A stretch of 9,541 bases of DNA from JBGPLH01 sp041486365 [NCBI: Thermodesulfobacteriota bacterium] (GCA_041486365.1 JBGPLH010000105.1:1-9541); one strand, 5' to 3'. Counted from the stretch's first letter, positions 1 through 6,768 are shown. Notes: generated by a model from the sequence alone, not told the origin. Program-made: numbers and translations.

Positions 1-203
1 AAGCCCGACCCTGAAAGAACGAATACGTCGGGAGGACCCTCGATGGAGGCGGGGTGGCGCGCGGACTGGAGGCGCGCGGATCTCTCCGTCGTCCCCGATG
101 TCGGTGCGTAATACGTGAAGCGGTTGGCAAGAACGCAGCCTGCGAACACCGCGATGCACGATAGGAGAGTGCCCATCAGCACGACGCGCGATCGAATGCG
201 CAT
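1..203 (-). CDS. Partial exported protein or lipoprotein of unknown function (N-terminus only)
   Basis: The reverse strand is open from an ATG at 203 to the window edge, giving 67 residues of a protein that continues outside. A purine-rich ribosome binding site (GGAGGGGAAGGGGG) ends five bases before the ATG and fixes this start. The N-terminus has Arg at 2, 4 and 6, a hydrophobic stretch at about residues 7-22, and FAGC at 20-23, which is a weak lipobox because Phe replaces the usual Leu at -3. It could therefore be a lipoprotein, a Sec-exported protein or a single-pass anchored protein. Residues 24-67 are polar and rich in Ser, Thr, Arg and Pro with no motif I recognise. It lies 84 bases after the ArsC-like gene on the same strand, so it may be the next gene of the operon or a separate unit. 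I do not know its function. Confidence 0.6.
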   Translation of the reverse strand, partial: MRIRSRVVLMGTLLSCIAVFAGCVLANRFTYYAPTSGTTERSARLQSARHPASIEGPPDVFVLSGSG

Positions 204-287
204 GGGACCCCCTTCCCCTCCCGCGCATGGAACGTCCCGGCTGAATCCGTGAACGTCTGGAGAAACGACCCGAACCGGCGGGGGGCA
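204..287. other. Short intergenic spacer with a 7-base direct repeat
   Basis: This gap separates the ArsC-like gene from the partial exported protein, both on the minus strand. It holds the ribosome binding site of the latter (about 209-222). The 7-mer GAACGTC occurs at 230-236 and 251-257, 21 bases apart. I see no convincing hairpin plus T-tract terminator and no clear promoter. Confidence 0.4.
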
Positions 288-631
288 CTACAGAAACTCG
301 ATCACCTTCTCCGGCGGCCGTCCGATGACCGCCCGGTTGCCCGCGATCACGAGCGGGCGCTGGAGCAGGATGGGGTGCTCGAGGATGAGATCGATCAGTG
401 CGTCCTCGGAGAGCCCGCTCTCGCGTGAGATCCCCTTCTCCTTCAGGATCTTCTCGTCCCAGCGAACCACCTCGGCGGCGCGCGACCTGAGCTTTGCGAG
501 GATCTCGCGGAGTTTCTCCCGCGTGAGCTTGCCTTCCAGGTAGTCGATTCGCTCCCAGCGCGTTCCGCGCTCATCCAGTATCCGCGCCACGCTCCGGCAC
601 TTGCTGCACCGGGGATTGAGATGACTTCCAT
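288..631 (-). CDS. ArsC/Spx-family thioredoxin-fold protein (arsenate reductase-like) with an apparent frameshift near its start
   Basis: The reverse-strand frame ending at 288 encodes, from 623 inward, HLNPRCSKCR, the active-site loop of the ArsC/Spx family, followed by the rest of the domain to a C-terminal RPPEKVIEFL. No ATG, GTG or TTG precedes this loop in frame before an upstream stop. The ATG at 629-631, two bases after the dapB stop, is in another frame and reads ATG GAA GTC. Restoring one base there gives MEVHLNPRCSKCR and a 114-residue protein, the normal family length. A GTG at 590 is in frame but would drop the active-site Cys. On the restored numbering the CXXC is Cys9/Cys12, and Arg57, Arg92 and Arg105 match the arsenate-binding Arg60, Arg94 and Arg107 of E. 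coli plasmid ArsC. That favours a reductase, although CXXC also occurs in Spx. It is probably co-transcribed with dapB. The frameshift may be a sequencing error, a mutation or recoding. Confidence 0.75.
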
Positions 632-633
632 GG

Positions 634-1443
634 CTACCGGAGGCCCAGCACGTCGAACATGTCGTAGAGGCCCGGCTTCTTCTTTTTCACGAGCCACCTC
701 GCGGCGCGCACGGCCCCGCGGGCGAAGTTGTCGCGGGAGCCGGCGCGGTGGGTGAGCTCCAGCCGCTCGCCGATGCCGGCGAAGATGAGCGTGTGGTCCC
801 CGATCACGTCGCCGCCGCGCAGGGCCTGGATGCCGATAACGCCCGGCGGGCGCTCGCCCGTCACCCCTTCTCGCCGCAGCACCGCGATCTTCCGCAGGTC
901 CTCGTTGTAGGCCCGCGCCACCTCCTGGCCCAGGCGCAGGGCGGTTCCGCTCGGCGCGTCGATCTTCATCCGGTGGTGCATCTCGACGATCTCGGCGTCG
1001 TAGTCCTCTCCCAGGATCCGCGCCGCGTCATAGGCCAGCCGGAAGAGGACGTTCATCGCCACGCTCATGTTGGGCGAGAGCAGCACCGGCACCTTCTTCG
1101 AGAGCGCCCGGATCGACTTCATGTGCGATTCCTGAAAACCTGTCGTGCCGATCACGATGGGCAGGCTTGCGCGGGCGGCGTCCTGGAGATGGGCGAGGGA
1201 GGCCTCCGGTGTGGTGAAGTCGATGATCACGTCGGCCTTCCGGAGGACCTTGCGCAGGTCGTCGCCGACCTTGATCCCGAGCGTGCCGAGGCCGGCGGCC
1301 TCGCCGAGGTCCCTGCCGAGCACGGGACTCCCCGGCCGGTCCACCGCGCCCGCGATGGCGCAGCCCGGCGTCCCACGCAGCATGTGCGCCACGCGCCCGC
1401 CCATGCGGCCCGACGCACCCGTGATCGCCACCCGGATGGGCAT
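634..1443 (-). CDS. dapB: 4-hydroxy-tetrahydrodipicolinate reductase DapB
   Basis: A cytoplasmic enzyme that reduces the DapA product to tetrahydrodipicolinate with NAD(P)H, the second committed step of DAP/lysine synthesis. The 269 residues match the usual length. The N-terminal Rossmann fold carries the nucleotide-binding loop GASGRMG at 9-15. IDFTTPEA (74-81) and IGTTG (98-102) are typical of the cofactor domain. The signature HHRMKIDAPSGTA at 156-168 includes the catalytic His156/His157, Lys160 and the substrate-binding SGT. The C-terminal half has the expected RGGDVIGDHT (209-218). The ATG is preceded by GGAGG six bases upstream (1450-1454). It lies 23 bases after dapA, and its stop is two bases before the ATG of the ArsC-like gene, so it belongs to the lysine operon. 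Confidence 0.97.
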   Translation of the reverse strand: MPIRVAITGASGRMGGRVAHMLRGTPGCAIAGAVDRPGSPVLGRDLGEAAGLGTLGIKVGDDLRKVLRKADVIIDFTTPEASLAHLQDAARASLPIVIGTTGFQESHMKSIRALSKKVPVLLSPNMSVAMNVLFRLAYDAARILGEDYDAEIVEMHHRMKIDAPSGTALRLGQEVARAYNEDLRKIAVLRREGVTGERPPGVIGIQALRGGDVIGDHTLIFAGIGERLELTHRAGSRDNFARGAVRAARWLVKKKKPGLYDMFDVLGLR

Positions 1444-1466
1444 GGAAAGCCTCCGAGGTCCCGGGC

Positions 1467-2339
1467 TCAGAGGAGCCCGTGGTCCTTCATCGCGAGCTCG
1501 AGCTTTTCGAGGTTCGGGGCGGTCAGCTTCGTGAGCGGAAGCCGGATCTCATCGGTGATCCGCCCCTGCAGGTGCAGGGCCGCCTTGATGGGGATGGGAT
1601 TCGTTTCGAGGAAGAGCGCGTCGCAGATCGGCAGGAGCCGCGCGTTGATCGCCTGGGCGCGCTTCACATCGCCCGCGTCCCAGGCACGGCAGAGCTCCGT
1701 GAAGTCGCCCGGGAGCAGGTTGGACGCGGCGGAGATCACGCCGCAGCCGCCCACCGCGAGGATCGGGAGCGTGAGCGCGTCGTCGCCCGAGAGGACGTCG
1801 AATTCCGGGCCGCACAGGCGCACGACCTCGGCGATCTGCTGCAGATTTCCGCAGGCCTCCTTCACGCCGACGATGTTCTCGATCTCGGCCAGGCGCGCGA
1901 GCGTCTGCGGCAGGATGTTCACCGCCGTGCGGCCGGGAATGTTGTAGGGAAGGATGGGGATGTCCACGGCGCGCGCGACGGCCTGGTAGTGGAGGAAGAG
2001 CCCTTCCTGCGTGGGCTTGTTGTAGTAGGGGGAGATGAGCAGCGCGCCGTCGGCACCCACGCTCCTGGCGTGGCGCGTCAGATCGATCGCCTCCGCCGTG
2101 GCGTTGGAGCCGGTCCCCGCGATCACCTTCGCGCGGCGGTTCACCGTCTCGACCGTGAGCTCGACCACGCGCTTGTGCTCCTCATGGGAGAGCGTGGCCG
2201 ACTCGCCCGTGCTGCCGCAGGGGACGAAGCCGCTCACCCCCTCGGTGAGAGAGCGCTCGATGATGTCGCACAGGGCCTTCTCGTCCAGCCGCCCCTCGCG
2301 AAAGGGCGTGATGAGCGCGACGATGGCTCCCCGGAACAT
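1467..2339 (-). CDS. dapA: 4-hydroxy-tetrahydrodipicolinate synthase DapA
   Basis: A cytoplasmic class I aldolase that condenses pyruvate with aspartate semialdehyde, the branch point into DAP/lysine synthesis. The 290-residue TIM barrel matches the family. Lys160 in GVKEA is the Schiff-base lysine. Tyr132, Thr44 (in GSTGESATL) and Tyr106 form the usual proton-relay triad, and Arg137 in YNIPGRT binds the aldehyde carboxylate. Residues that bind feedback lysine in E. coli DapA are present at matching places: Ser47, Ala48, His52, His55, Asn79, Glu83 and Tyr105. I infer from this that the enzyme is lysine-inhibited. The ATG has GGGAGG about four bases upstream, overlapping the dapF stop region, and the gap to dapF is nine bases, so the two are probably translationally linked. 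Confidence 0.97.
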   Translation of the reverse strand: MFRGAIVALITPFREGRLDEKALCDIIERSLTEGVSGFVPCGSTGESATLSHEEHKRVVELTVETVNRRAKVIAGTGSNATAEAIDLTRHARSVGADGALLISPYYNKPTQEGLFLHYQAVARAVDIPILPYNIPGRTAVNILPQTLARLAEIENIVGVKEACGNLQQIAEVVRLCGPEFDVLSGDDALTLPILAVGGCGVISAASNLLPGDFTELCRAWDAGDVKRAQAINARLLPICDALFLETNPIPIKAALHLQGRITDEIRLPLTKLTAPNLEKLELAMKDHGLL

Positions 2340-2348
2340 GGTTCCTCC

Positions 2349-3200
2349 CTAGGACCGGATCTCGATCTCGCCGGTGAACACTTCCTCGGCGGGTCCGGAC
2401 ATGGTGACGTGGTTGTCCCCTTCGTTCCAATCGATGCGCAACGTGCCGCCGGGCAGCACGACATCGACGCGGCGATCGGTGAGGCCGCCCAGGGCGCAGG
2501 CCACGGCGGTGGCGCAGGCGCCGCTCCCGCAGGCCAGGGTTTCCCCTGCGCCGCGCTCCCAGGTCCGCTGCCGGATTCGCGCGCGCCCCTCGGGCCGAAC
2601 GAACTCGACGTTCACGCCCTTGGGAAAACGCGGGTCCCGCGCGATACGCGGGCCGATCTCCGCGACCGGGAAGGCGGCCGGATCGTCCACGACGATCACG
2701 CAGTGCGGGTTCCCCATCGAGAGTGTGGTGACCCGGAACTCGCGTCCGTCGATCGCGAAGGGGGCCATGAGGATCGGGCCACCGGGCTTTCCCGGGGGCG
2801 GCGGGAGCGTCGTCGGGATCCGGGACGGATCGAAGATCGGCTCCCCCATGTCCACGCGCACGAGGTCGCCGTCGGCGGCGGGCTTCACGATTCCGCCCGC
2901 GGTCTCCACGGCGATCTCGTCCGCCGCCGTATACCCGTGCGTGCGGACGTAGCGGAACAGGCAGCGGATCCCGTTGCCGCACATCTCGACCTGGGAGCCG
3001 TCCGCGTTGAAGATCTGCATGCGGAAGTCGGCGACCTTGGAAGGGAGCAGCACGAGGAGCTGGTCGCAGCCGATTCCGAAACGGCGGTCGCAGAGCTTCG
3101 CGGCGAGCCGGGACAGATCCGGGAGGGGCGCGCGGATCCCGTCGAGGAACACGAAATCGTTCCCCGCGCCGTGCATCTTCGTGAAGGAGAGCTTCGTCAT
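2349..3200 (-). CDS. dapF: Diaminopimelate epimerase DapF
   Basis: A cytoplasmic, cofactor-independent epimerase that converts LL-DAP to meso-DAP, the direct precursor of both peptidoglycan cross-links and lysine. Its 283 residues form the two homologous halves of the family. The two catalytic cysteines are in place: Cys74 in MCGNGIRC and Cys224 in ACGSGACA. Other signatures are the N-terminal KMHGAGNDF (8-16), FNADGS (64-69) and GNPHCV (163-168). A proline-rich insert (PPPPGKPGGP, 133-142) lies in the linker between the halves and looks like a loop variation. The ATG has GGAG eight bases or fewer upstream. It follows lysA by 67 bases, a gap that contains a candidate promoter, and leads into dapA with a nine-base gap. 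Confidence 0.97.
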   Translation of the reverse strand: MTKLSFTKMHGAGNDFVFLDGIRAPLPDLSRLAAKLCDRRFGIGCDQLLVLLPSKVADFRMQIFNADGSQVEMCGNGIRCLFRYVRTHGYTAADEIAVETAGGIVKPAADGDLVRVDMGEPIFDPSRIPTTLPPPPGKPGGPILMAPFAIDGREFRVTTLSMGNPHCVIVVDDPAAFPVAEIGPRIARDPRFPKGVNVEFVRPEGRARIRQRTWERGAGETLACGSGACATAVACALGGLTDRRVDVVLPGGTLRIDWNEGDNHVTMSGPAEEVFTGEIEIRS

Positions 3201-3271
3201 CGAATCTCCGCGCAGGGCCTCCCGGCCGCGCCCCGCGCTCTATATATATGAAGCGGTTGCCTGCCCCTCAA
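3201..3271 (-). promoter_or_regulatory. Candidate internal promoter between lysA and dapF
   Basis: On the minus strand TTGAGG (3266-3271, overlapping the lysA stop) is followed, after a 17-base spacer, by TATATA (3243-3248). This AT-only run is conspicuous in such GC-rich DNA. Transcription would start near 3235, giving a leader of about 35 bases to the dapF ATG and allowing dapF, dapA and dapB to be expressed apart from argH and lysA. This is a consensus match only. Confidence 0.4.
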
Positions 3272-4539
3272 CGATTCTTCAGGAATTCCGGGATCGTCTC
3301 GCCCCGGACCAGGTCCTCGTAGGACTCGCGCCGCCGGATCACATGGATCTCCTCGCCCCGGACCAGCACCTCCGGCACCCGCGGGCGCGCGTTGTAGTTG
3401 GACGACATGACGAAGCCGTAGGCCCCCGCGCTCATCACCGCGAGGAGATCCCCCGGGGCGGCCGCGGGCACCTCGCGATCCTTCGCCAGGAAATCGCCCG
3501 ACTCGCAGATGGGGCCCACGACATCGGCGACGACGCGCTCGCCCCCCGTCTTCCCCACGGCCCGGATCTCCTGCCAGGAGCCGTAGAGCGCCGGGCGAAT
3601 CAGATCGTTCATGGCGGCATCGACCACGAGGAACTTCTTCGCGTCCGTTCCCTTCCGGTAGAGAAGGCGCGTGACGAGGATCCCGGCGTTGCCGACGATG
3701 ACGCGGCCGGGCTCGAGCAGGATCCGGCATCCGGTCCGATTGAACTCGCGCAGCTCCTCCGCCAGCGCGCGAGCGTCCTCGGCCGGCGCCGGAGGCGTCT
3801 CGTCGCGGTAGGGAATCCCGAGGCCGCCGCCGATGTCGAGCAGCCGGATCGTGATCCCCGCGTCCCGCAGCCGCTGGACGAGATCGCGAAGCCGCTTCAT
3901 GGCGTCGGTGAAGGGGCCCGTTTCGGTGATCTGCGATCCGATGTGGCAGTCGAGGCCGACCACCTCGAGGTTCGCCAGCGACCTGGCCGTCTCGTAATCG
4001 CGCAGGGCCTGTTCCACGGGGATCCCGAACTTGCTCTTCCGGAGCCCTGTGGCGATGTAGGGATGCGTGCGCGGATCGACGTCGGGGTTCACGCGGAGCG
4101 CGATGGGTGCGCGCACCCCCTTGCGGCGGGCGCGCTCGTCGATCGCGTGCAGCTCCTCCGTCGACTCGACGTTGAAGCAGAGGATCCGCGCATCGAGCGC
4201 CTCATCGATCTCCCCCGCCGTCTTTCCGACGCCGGAATAGACGACGCGGGAGGGGTCGCCGCCGGCCCGCAGCACCCGGTACAGCTCTCCGCCGGAAACG
4301 ATGTCGAAGCCGGCGCCGAGATTCGCGAAGAGACGGAGGATCGCGAGGTTCTCGTTCGCCTTCATCGCGAAGCAGATCAGGTGATCGATCCCCGCGAAGG
4401 CTTCGTCGAAAACGCGGTAGTGCCGCGTGAGGGTGGCGTGGCTGTAGAGATAGAAAGGCGTGCCCACCTGCTCCGCCACGCGGCGGACGGGTACGTCCTC
4501 GCAGTACAGCTCCCCGTCGCGTTCCTCGAAATGATGCAT
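3268..4539 (-). CDS. lysA: Diaminopimelate decarboxylase LysA
   Basis: A PLP-dependent fold-type III decarboxylase that turns meso-DAP into L-lysine and CO2 in the cytoplasm, the last step of the pathway. I start it at the ATG at 4539 (423 residues) because AAGGA lies eight bases upstream. An in-frame TTG at 4560 would add seven residues and has no better signal. Lys60 in FAMKAN is the PLP-binding lysine. HIGSQ (199-203) and GGGLG (237-241) form the cofactor phosphate site and EPGR (276-279) is the expected signature. Cys345 in CESGD is the active-site cysteine from the partner subunit, and Tyr374 in [11 protein letters not shown] also lines the site. It sits 31 bases after the small lipoprotein gene and directly before dapF. 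A lysA-dapF pair headed by a small lipoprotein is also known in Pseudomonas (lppL-lysA-dapF). Confidence 0.97.
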   Translation of the reverse strand: MHHFEERDGELYCEDVPVRRVAEQVGTPFYLYSHATLTRHYRVFDEAFAGIDHLICFAMKANENLAILRLFANLGAGFDIVSGGELYRVLRAGGDPSRVVYSGVGKTAGEIDEALDARILCFNVESTEELHAIDERARRKGVRAPIALRVNPDVDPRTHPYIATGLRKSKFGIPVEQALRDYETARSLANLEVVGLDCHIGSQITETGPFTDAMKRLRDLVQRLRDAGITIRLLDIGGGLGIPYRDETPPAPAEDARALAEELREFNRTGCRILLEPGRVIVGNAGILVTRLLYRKGTDAKKFLVVDAAMNDLIRPALYGSWQEIRAVGKTGGERVVADVVGPICESGDFLAKDREVPAAAPGDLLAVMSAGAYGFVMSSNYNARPRVPEVLVRGEEIHVIRRRESYEDLVRGETIPEFLKNR

Positions 4540-4570
4540 GTGTCGTTCCTTGCGCGTCAAAGAAGGTGCG

Positions 4571-4816
4571 TCAGAAGCCGCCCTCTTCGGGGCTTCCCGG
4601 CGAGGGCGGAACGCCTTCCTCCGGCGCGCCCTGCGAGTCCTGCGTTTCCGCTCCTTCCTCGTCCTTGGGGGTGGTGACGCCGAGATCGCGTTCCTTCCCC
4701 TTCTCGATCTTCAGCTTCTCACCTTCGGGGAGCTTCGGCACAGCCTTCTTCCCGCAGGCGGCGAGCGGGCCCAGGCCCATCACGATCACGAGCGCGAGGA
4801 TCAGGTGGCGGCGCAT
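4571..4816 (-). CDS. Small LptM/LppL-like lipoprotein
   Basis: An 81-residue protein with a clear lipoprotein signal: MRRH, a hydrophobic core at 5-17 and the lipobox LAAC at 18-21, so Cys21 should be lipidated. The mature start [12 protein letters not shown] resembles the CGxKGPLxLP start of LptM (YifL) and LppL. In E. coli LptM assists assembly of the outer-membrane LPS translocon LptD, and its gene sits next to dapF; in Pseudomonas lppL precedes lysA-dapF. The same placement here, between argH and lysA, supports membership by context as well as motif. The remaining 50 residues are charged, then rich in Glu, Pro and Gly, look disordered and are longer than in the enterobacterial protein. 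AAGGAG (4822-4827) lies five bases before the ATG. The gap from argH is 34 bases. The family assignment is inferred from a short motif. Confidence 0.8.
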   Translation of the reverse strand: MRRHLILALVIVMGLGPLAACGKKAVPKLPEGEKLKIEKGKERDLGVTTPKDEEGAETQDSQGAPEEGVPPSPGSPEEGGF

Positions 4817-4850
4817 GGCGTCTCCTTGAGAAGAGGAAGGGGGTCAGGCC

Positions 4851-6251
4851 TCAGCCGCCGAGCGGCTTCGCGGCGGCGATATCCCGCTGCGCGCGGCGAA
4901 TCGCCGCGGCCACGGTGGTACGGGCGGTTCCGCCCGTGGCGCGGCGCCGGGCGATGGAGTCTTCCGGCCGCAGCCGGCGAATCACGTCGGGGCCGAAGAG
5001 GGGTGAGAAGCGCCTGAAGTCGTCCGGGCCGAGGTCGAGCAATTCCTTCCCGGTGTCGATGCAGCGACGGACGATCGCGCCGACCACCTGGTGCGCCTCC
5101 CGGAAGGGCATCCCGCGTTCGACGAGGTAATCGGCGAGATCGGTCGCCGCCAGGAACCCGTGGCGGGCGGCGGCCTCCATCCGCTCGGCGCGCACCTCGA
5201 TGGCAGCGATCGCGGCGGCCAGCACCCCGAGGCTCCCGTCCACCGTGTCGACCGTATCGAAGACCGGCTCCTTGTCCTCCTGCAGGTCCCTGTTGTAGGC
5301 GAGCGGCAGCCCCTTCATCACGGTGAGGAGCGCCACGAGGTGCCCCACCACGCGGCCCGATTTTCCGCGCACCAGCTCCGGCACGTCTGGGTTCTTCTTG
5401 TTGGGCATCAGGCTGGAACCCGTGCAGAAGGCGTCCGGCAGCTCCACGAAACCGAACTCGTCGGTGGACCAGAGGACCAGCTCCTCGCAGATCCGCGAGA
5501 GGTGGACGAGCAGGATCGCGGCGGCGGCGAGGAACTCGGCCGCGAAGTCGCGGGCGCTCACCGCGTCGAGGCTGTTCTGCGCCACGCGGGAAAAGCCCAG
5601 GAGCTTGGCCACGTGGGCGCGATCGATCGGGAAGGACGTCCCGGCGAGGGCGCCGGCGCCGAGCGGCAGCTCGTCGGTCCGCTCGAAGGCGCCGCGCATG
5701 CGCGCCCGATCGCGGCGGAGCATCTCGTACCAGGCCATCAGGTGGTGCGAGAAGAGGATTGGCTGCGCGCGCTGGAGGTGCGTGTAGCCCGGCATGAGCT
5801 GGCCGAGGTGGCGCCCGGCCTGGGCGACGATCGCGCGCTGGAGTTCGCCGATGGCGGAATCGATCCCGGCAATCCGCCCCTTCAGGTAGAGCCGGAAGTC
5901 CGTCACCACCTGATCGTTGCGGCTGCGGCCCGTGTGCAGGCGCTTGCCCGCGTCCCCGATCTTCTCGATCAGGCGGGCCTCCACGTTCATGTGGATGTCC
6001 TCGAGCTCGGTGCGCCAAGGGAAACGGCCGCTCTCGATCTCGCCGGCGATTTCGGTAAGGCCGCGGACGATCGCGCGGGCGTCCTTCTCCGGGATGATCC
6101 GCTGTTTCGCCAGCATCCGGGCGTGGGCGATCGAGCCGCGAATGTCGGCCTCCGCGAGCCTCCGATCGAAGGAGATTGACGCGGTGAAGGCCTCCACCCG
6201 CTCATCGGTCTCGGTCTTGAAACGTCCGCCCCAGGGCTTGCTCTTCTTCAC
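4851..6251 (-). CDS. argH: Argininosuccinate lyase ArgH
   Basis: A cytoplasmic enzyme that splits argininosuccinate into arginine and fumarate, the last step of arginine synthesis. I choose the GTG at 6251, giving 466 residues that begin VKKSKPWGGRF, where family members normally begin. GGGAG lies six bases upstream. A GTG at 6329 in the same frame would add 26 Arg-rich residues unlike the family and would fall within the predicted promoter. The fumarase/aspartase-superfamily signature GSSLMPNKKN is at 278-287, with the catalytic serine in the flexible loop (Ser279/Ser280). TGRSRNDQ (107-114) and the general-acid His158 in GYTHLQ are present. The gene heads a series that continues with the lipoprotein and lysA, linking arginine and lysine synthesis in one probable operon. 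Confidence 0.96.
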   Translation of the reverse strand: MKKSKPWGGRFKTETDERVEAFTASISFDRRLAEADIRGSIAHARMLAKQRIIPEKDARAIVRGLTEIAGEIESGRFPWRTELEDIHMNVEARLIEKIGDAGKRLHTGRSRNDQVVTDFRLYLKGRIAGIDSAIGELQRAIVAQAGRHLGQLMPGYTHLQRAQPILFSHHLMAWYEMLRRDRARMRGAFERTDELPLGAGALAGTSFPIDRAHVAKLLGFSRVAQNSLDAVSARDFAAEFLAAAAILLVHLSRICEELVLWSTDEFGFVELPDAFCTGSSLMPNKKNPDVPELVRGKSGRVVGHLVALLTVMKGLPLAYNRDLQEDKEPVFDTVDTVDGSLGVLAAAIAAIEVRAERMEAAARHGFLAATDLADYLVERGMPFREAHQVVGAIVRRCIDTGKELLDLGPDDFRRFSPLFGPDVIRRLRPEDSIARRRATGGTARTTVAAAIRRAQRDIAAAKPLGG

Positions 6252-6257
6252 CGGCGT

Positions 6258-6292
6258 CTCCCGCCGCGGCGACACGCGATCGCGCCGCCGCG
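6258..6292 (-). promoter_or_regulatory. argH leader hairpin and ribosome binding site
   Basis: On the minus strand the arms at 6286-6292 and 6265-6271 are perfect 7-base complements (CGCGGCG/CGCCGCG). The enclosed loop contains the palindrome CGCGATCGCG (6275-6284). The hairpin ends three bases before the GGGAG ribosome binding site (6258-6262) for the GTG at 6251. It could affect translation, but GC-rich leaders often fold by chance. Confidence 0.35.
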
Positions 6293-6321
6293 AAATGGAT
6301 CGGGCCCCGAAAATCCTAGCA

Positions 6322-6348
6322 GTTATCACCCGCCCCCGGGGAAGTCAA
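6322..6348 (-). promoter_or_regulatory. Candidate sigma-70-type promoter for the argH-lysA operon
   Basis: On the minus strand TTGACT (6343-6348) is followed 15 bases later by GATAAC (6322-6327), close to the -35 and -10 consensus, though the spacer is two bases shorter than ideal. A transcript starting near 6315 would have a leader of about 65 bases to the argH GTG at 6251. The in-frame GTG at 6329 would then not be transcribed, which supports the shorter protein. Confidence 0.45.
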
Positions 6349-6450
6349 CGCGAGCGGCGGACGGCGCGAGGGAGCGTCGCTCCCTCTCTGTCAGAAGTCG
6401 GCCCTCGCTTCGCTCAGGCCCTCCGGCGGGACCTTTGGGCCCGACGAAAA
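6349..6450. repeat. Palindrome-rich intergenic spacer, possible dispersed repeat
   Basis: Between the argH promoter and the DUF507 terminator lies a block of short inverted repeats: GAGGGAGC/GCTCCCTC at 6368-6375 and 6379-6386 with a 3-base loop, the tandem TCGCT TCGCT at about 6405-6414 flanked by GGCC sites, and GGGCCC at 6437-6442. The 6368-6386 hairpin has no T-tract on either strand, so it is not an obvious intrinsic terminator. I see no gene here. The pattern resembles small dispersed palindromic elements, but copy number cannot be judged from this window. Confidence 0.35.
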
Positions 6451-6474
6451 AGGGCGGCCCGCCGTGGCCGCCCT
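6447..6474 (-). terminator. Intrinsic terminator after the DUF507 gene
   Basis: AGGGCGGCC (6451-6459) and GGCCGCCCT (6466-6474) form a perfect 9-bp stem with a 6-base loop. Read on the minus strand the stem is followed by five Ts (6451-6447), the layout of a Rho-independent terminator. It lies about 28 bases after the stop codon of the DUF507 gene and separates it from the argH operon. The plus-strand side has no T-tract. Confidence 0.8.
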
Positions 6475-6501
6475 CCCGACACGCGCCGCGGCGTCGCGGC
6501 G

Positions 6502-6768
6502 TCAGCGTCTGCGGCGGGCGGCCTCCTCCTCGTAGTACTTGCGGTAGAGGATTTCCCACTCGCTCGTCCCCACGGGGACGCCGCGCTTGAGCGAGGCGAT
6601 CTTGTCGCGAACCAGCCGATCGATCACGTCGTCTTCTCCGAGGACCGCTGTCAAGCGGCGCTTGATCTCGCGCAGCGCCTGTTCCTCCTCCGGGAGAACC
6701 GCGAGGGGCTTCAGGCGCTTCAGGATCCCGTGGGCCAGGTGGGAGATTCGATCGTCCGAAAGCTGCAC
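6502..6768 (-). CDS. DUF507 family protein (copy A)
   Basis: An 88-residue, highly charged, probably all-helical cytoplasmic protein. The sequence LSDDRISHLAHGILKRL near the start, REIKRRL in the middle, VIDRLVRDKIASLKRGVP at about 48-65 and SEWEILYRKYYEEE at 69-82 are the features I know from DUF507 proteins. These are about 90 residues long and occur in deltaproteobacteria-like, Aquificota and related lineages; their function is unknown to me. I start at the GTG at 6768, with GGGGGA five bases upstream, because this gives the family N-terminus. The open frame extends to 7005, but the extra part overlaps the divergent TPR gene and is unlike the family. It appears monocistronic, with a terminator behind it and the divergent promoter region in front. 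Confidence 0.88.
   Translation of the reverse strand: MQLSDDRISHLAHGILKRLKPLAVLPEEEQALREIKRRLTAVLGEDDVIDRLVRDKIASLKRGVPVGTSEWEILYRKYYEEEAARRRR

Noticed and set aside
443-631. The frame starting at the ATG at 631 (MEVISIPGAA...) as a separate protein
   Set aside because: It is the off-frame reading of the ArsC-like gene caused by the apparent one-base deletion and has no family features of its own.
1462-1478. Short hairpin (CGGGCT/AGCCCG) at the dapA stop as a terminator
   Set aside because: The stem is only 6 bp with no T-tract, and it lies inside a tightly spaced operon.
1479-3251. A 590-residue open frame on the plus strand opposite dapA and dapF
   Set aside because: It is antisense to two well-identified enzymes, rich in Arg/Ala/Gly/His with no domain, and typical of spurious frames in GC-rich DNA.
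2974-4677. A 567-residue plus-strand open frame opposite lysA
   Set aside because: It is a shadow of lysA with low-complexity composition and no recognisable motif or ribosome binding site.
6368-6386. The GAGGGAGC hairpin as an intrinsic terminator
   Set aside because: There is no run of T after the stem on either strand, and the true terminator with five Ts is at 6447-6474.
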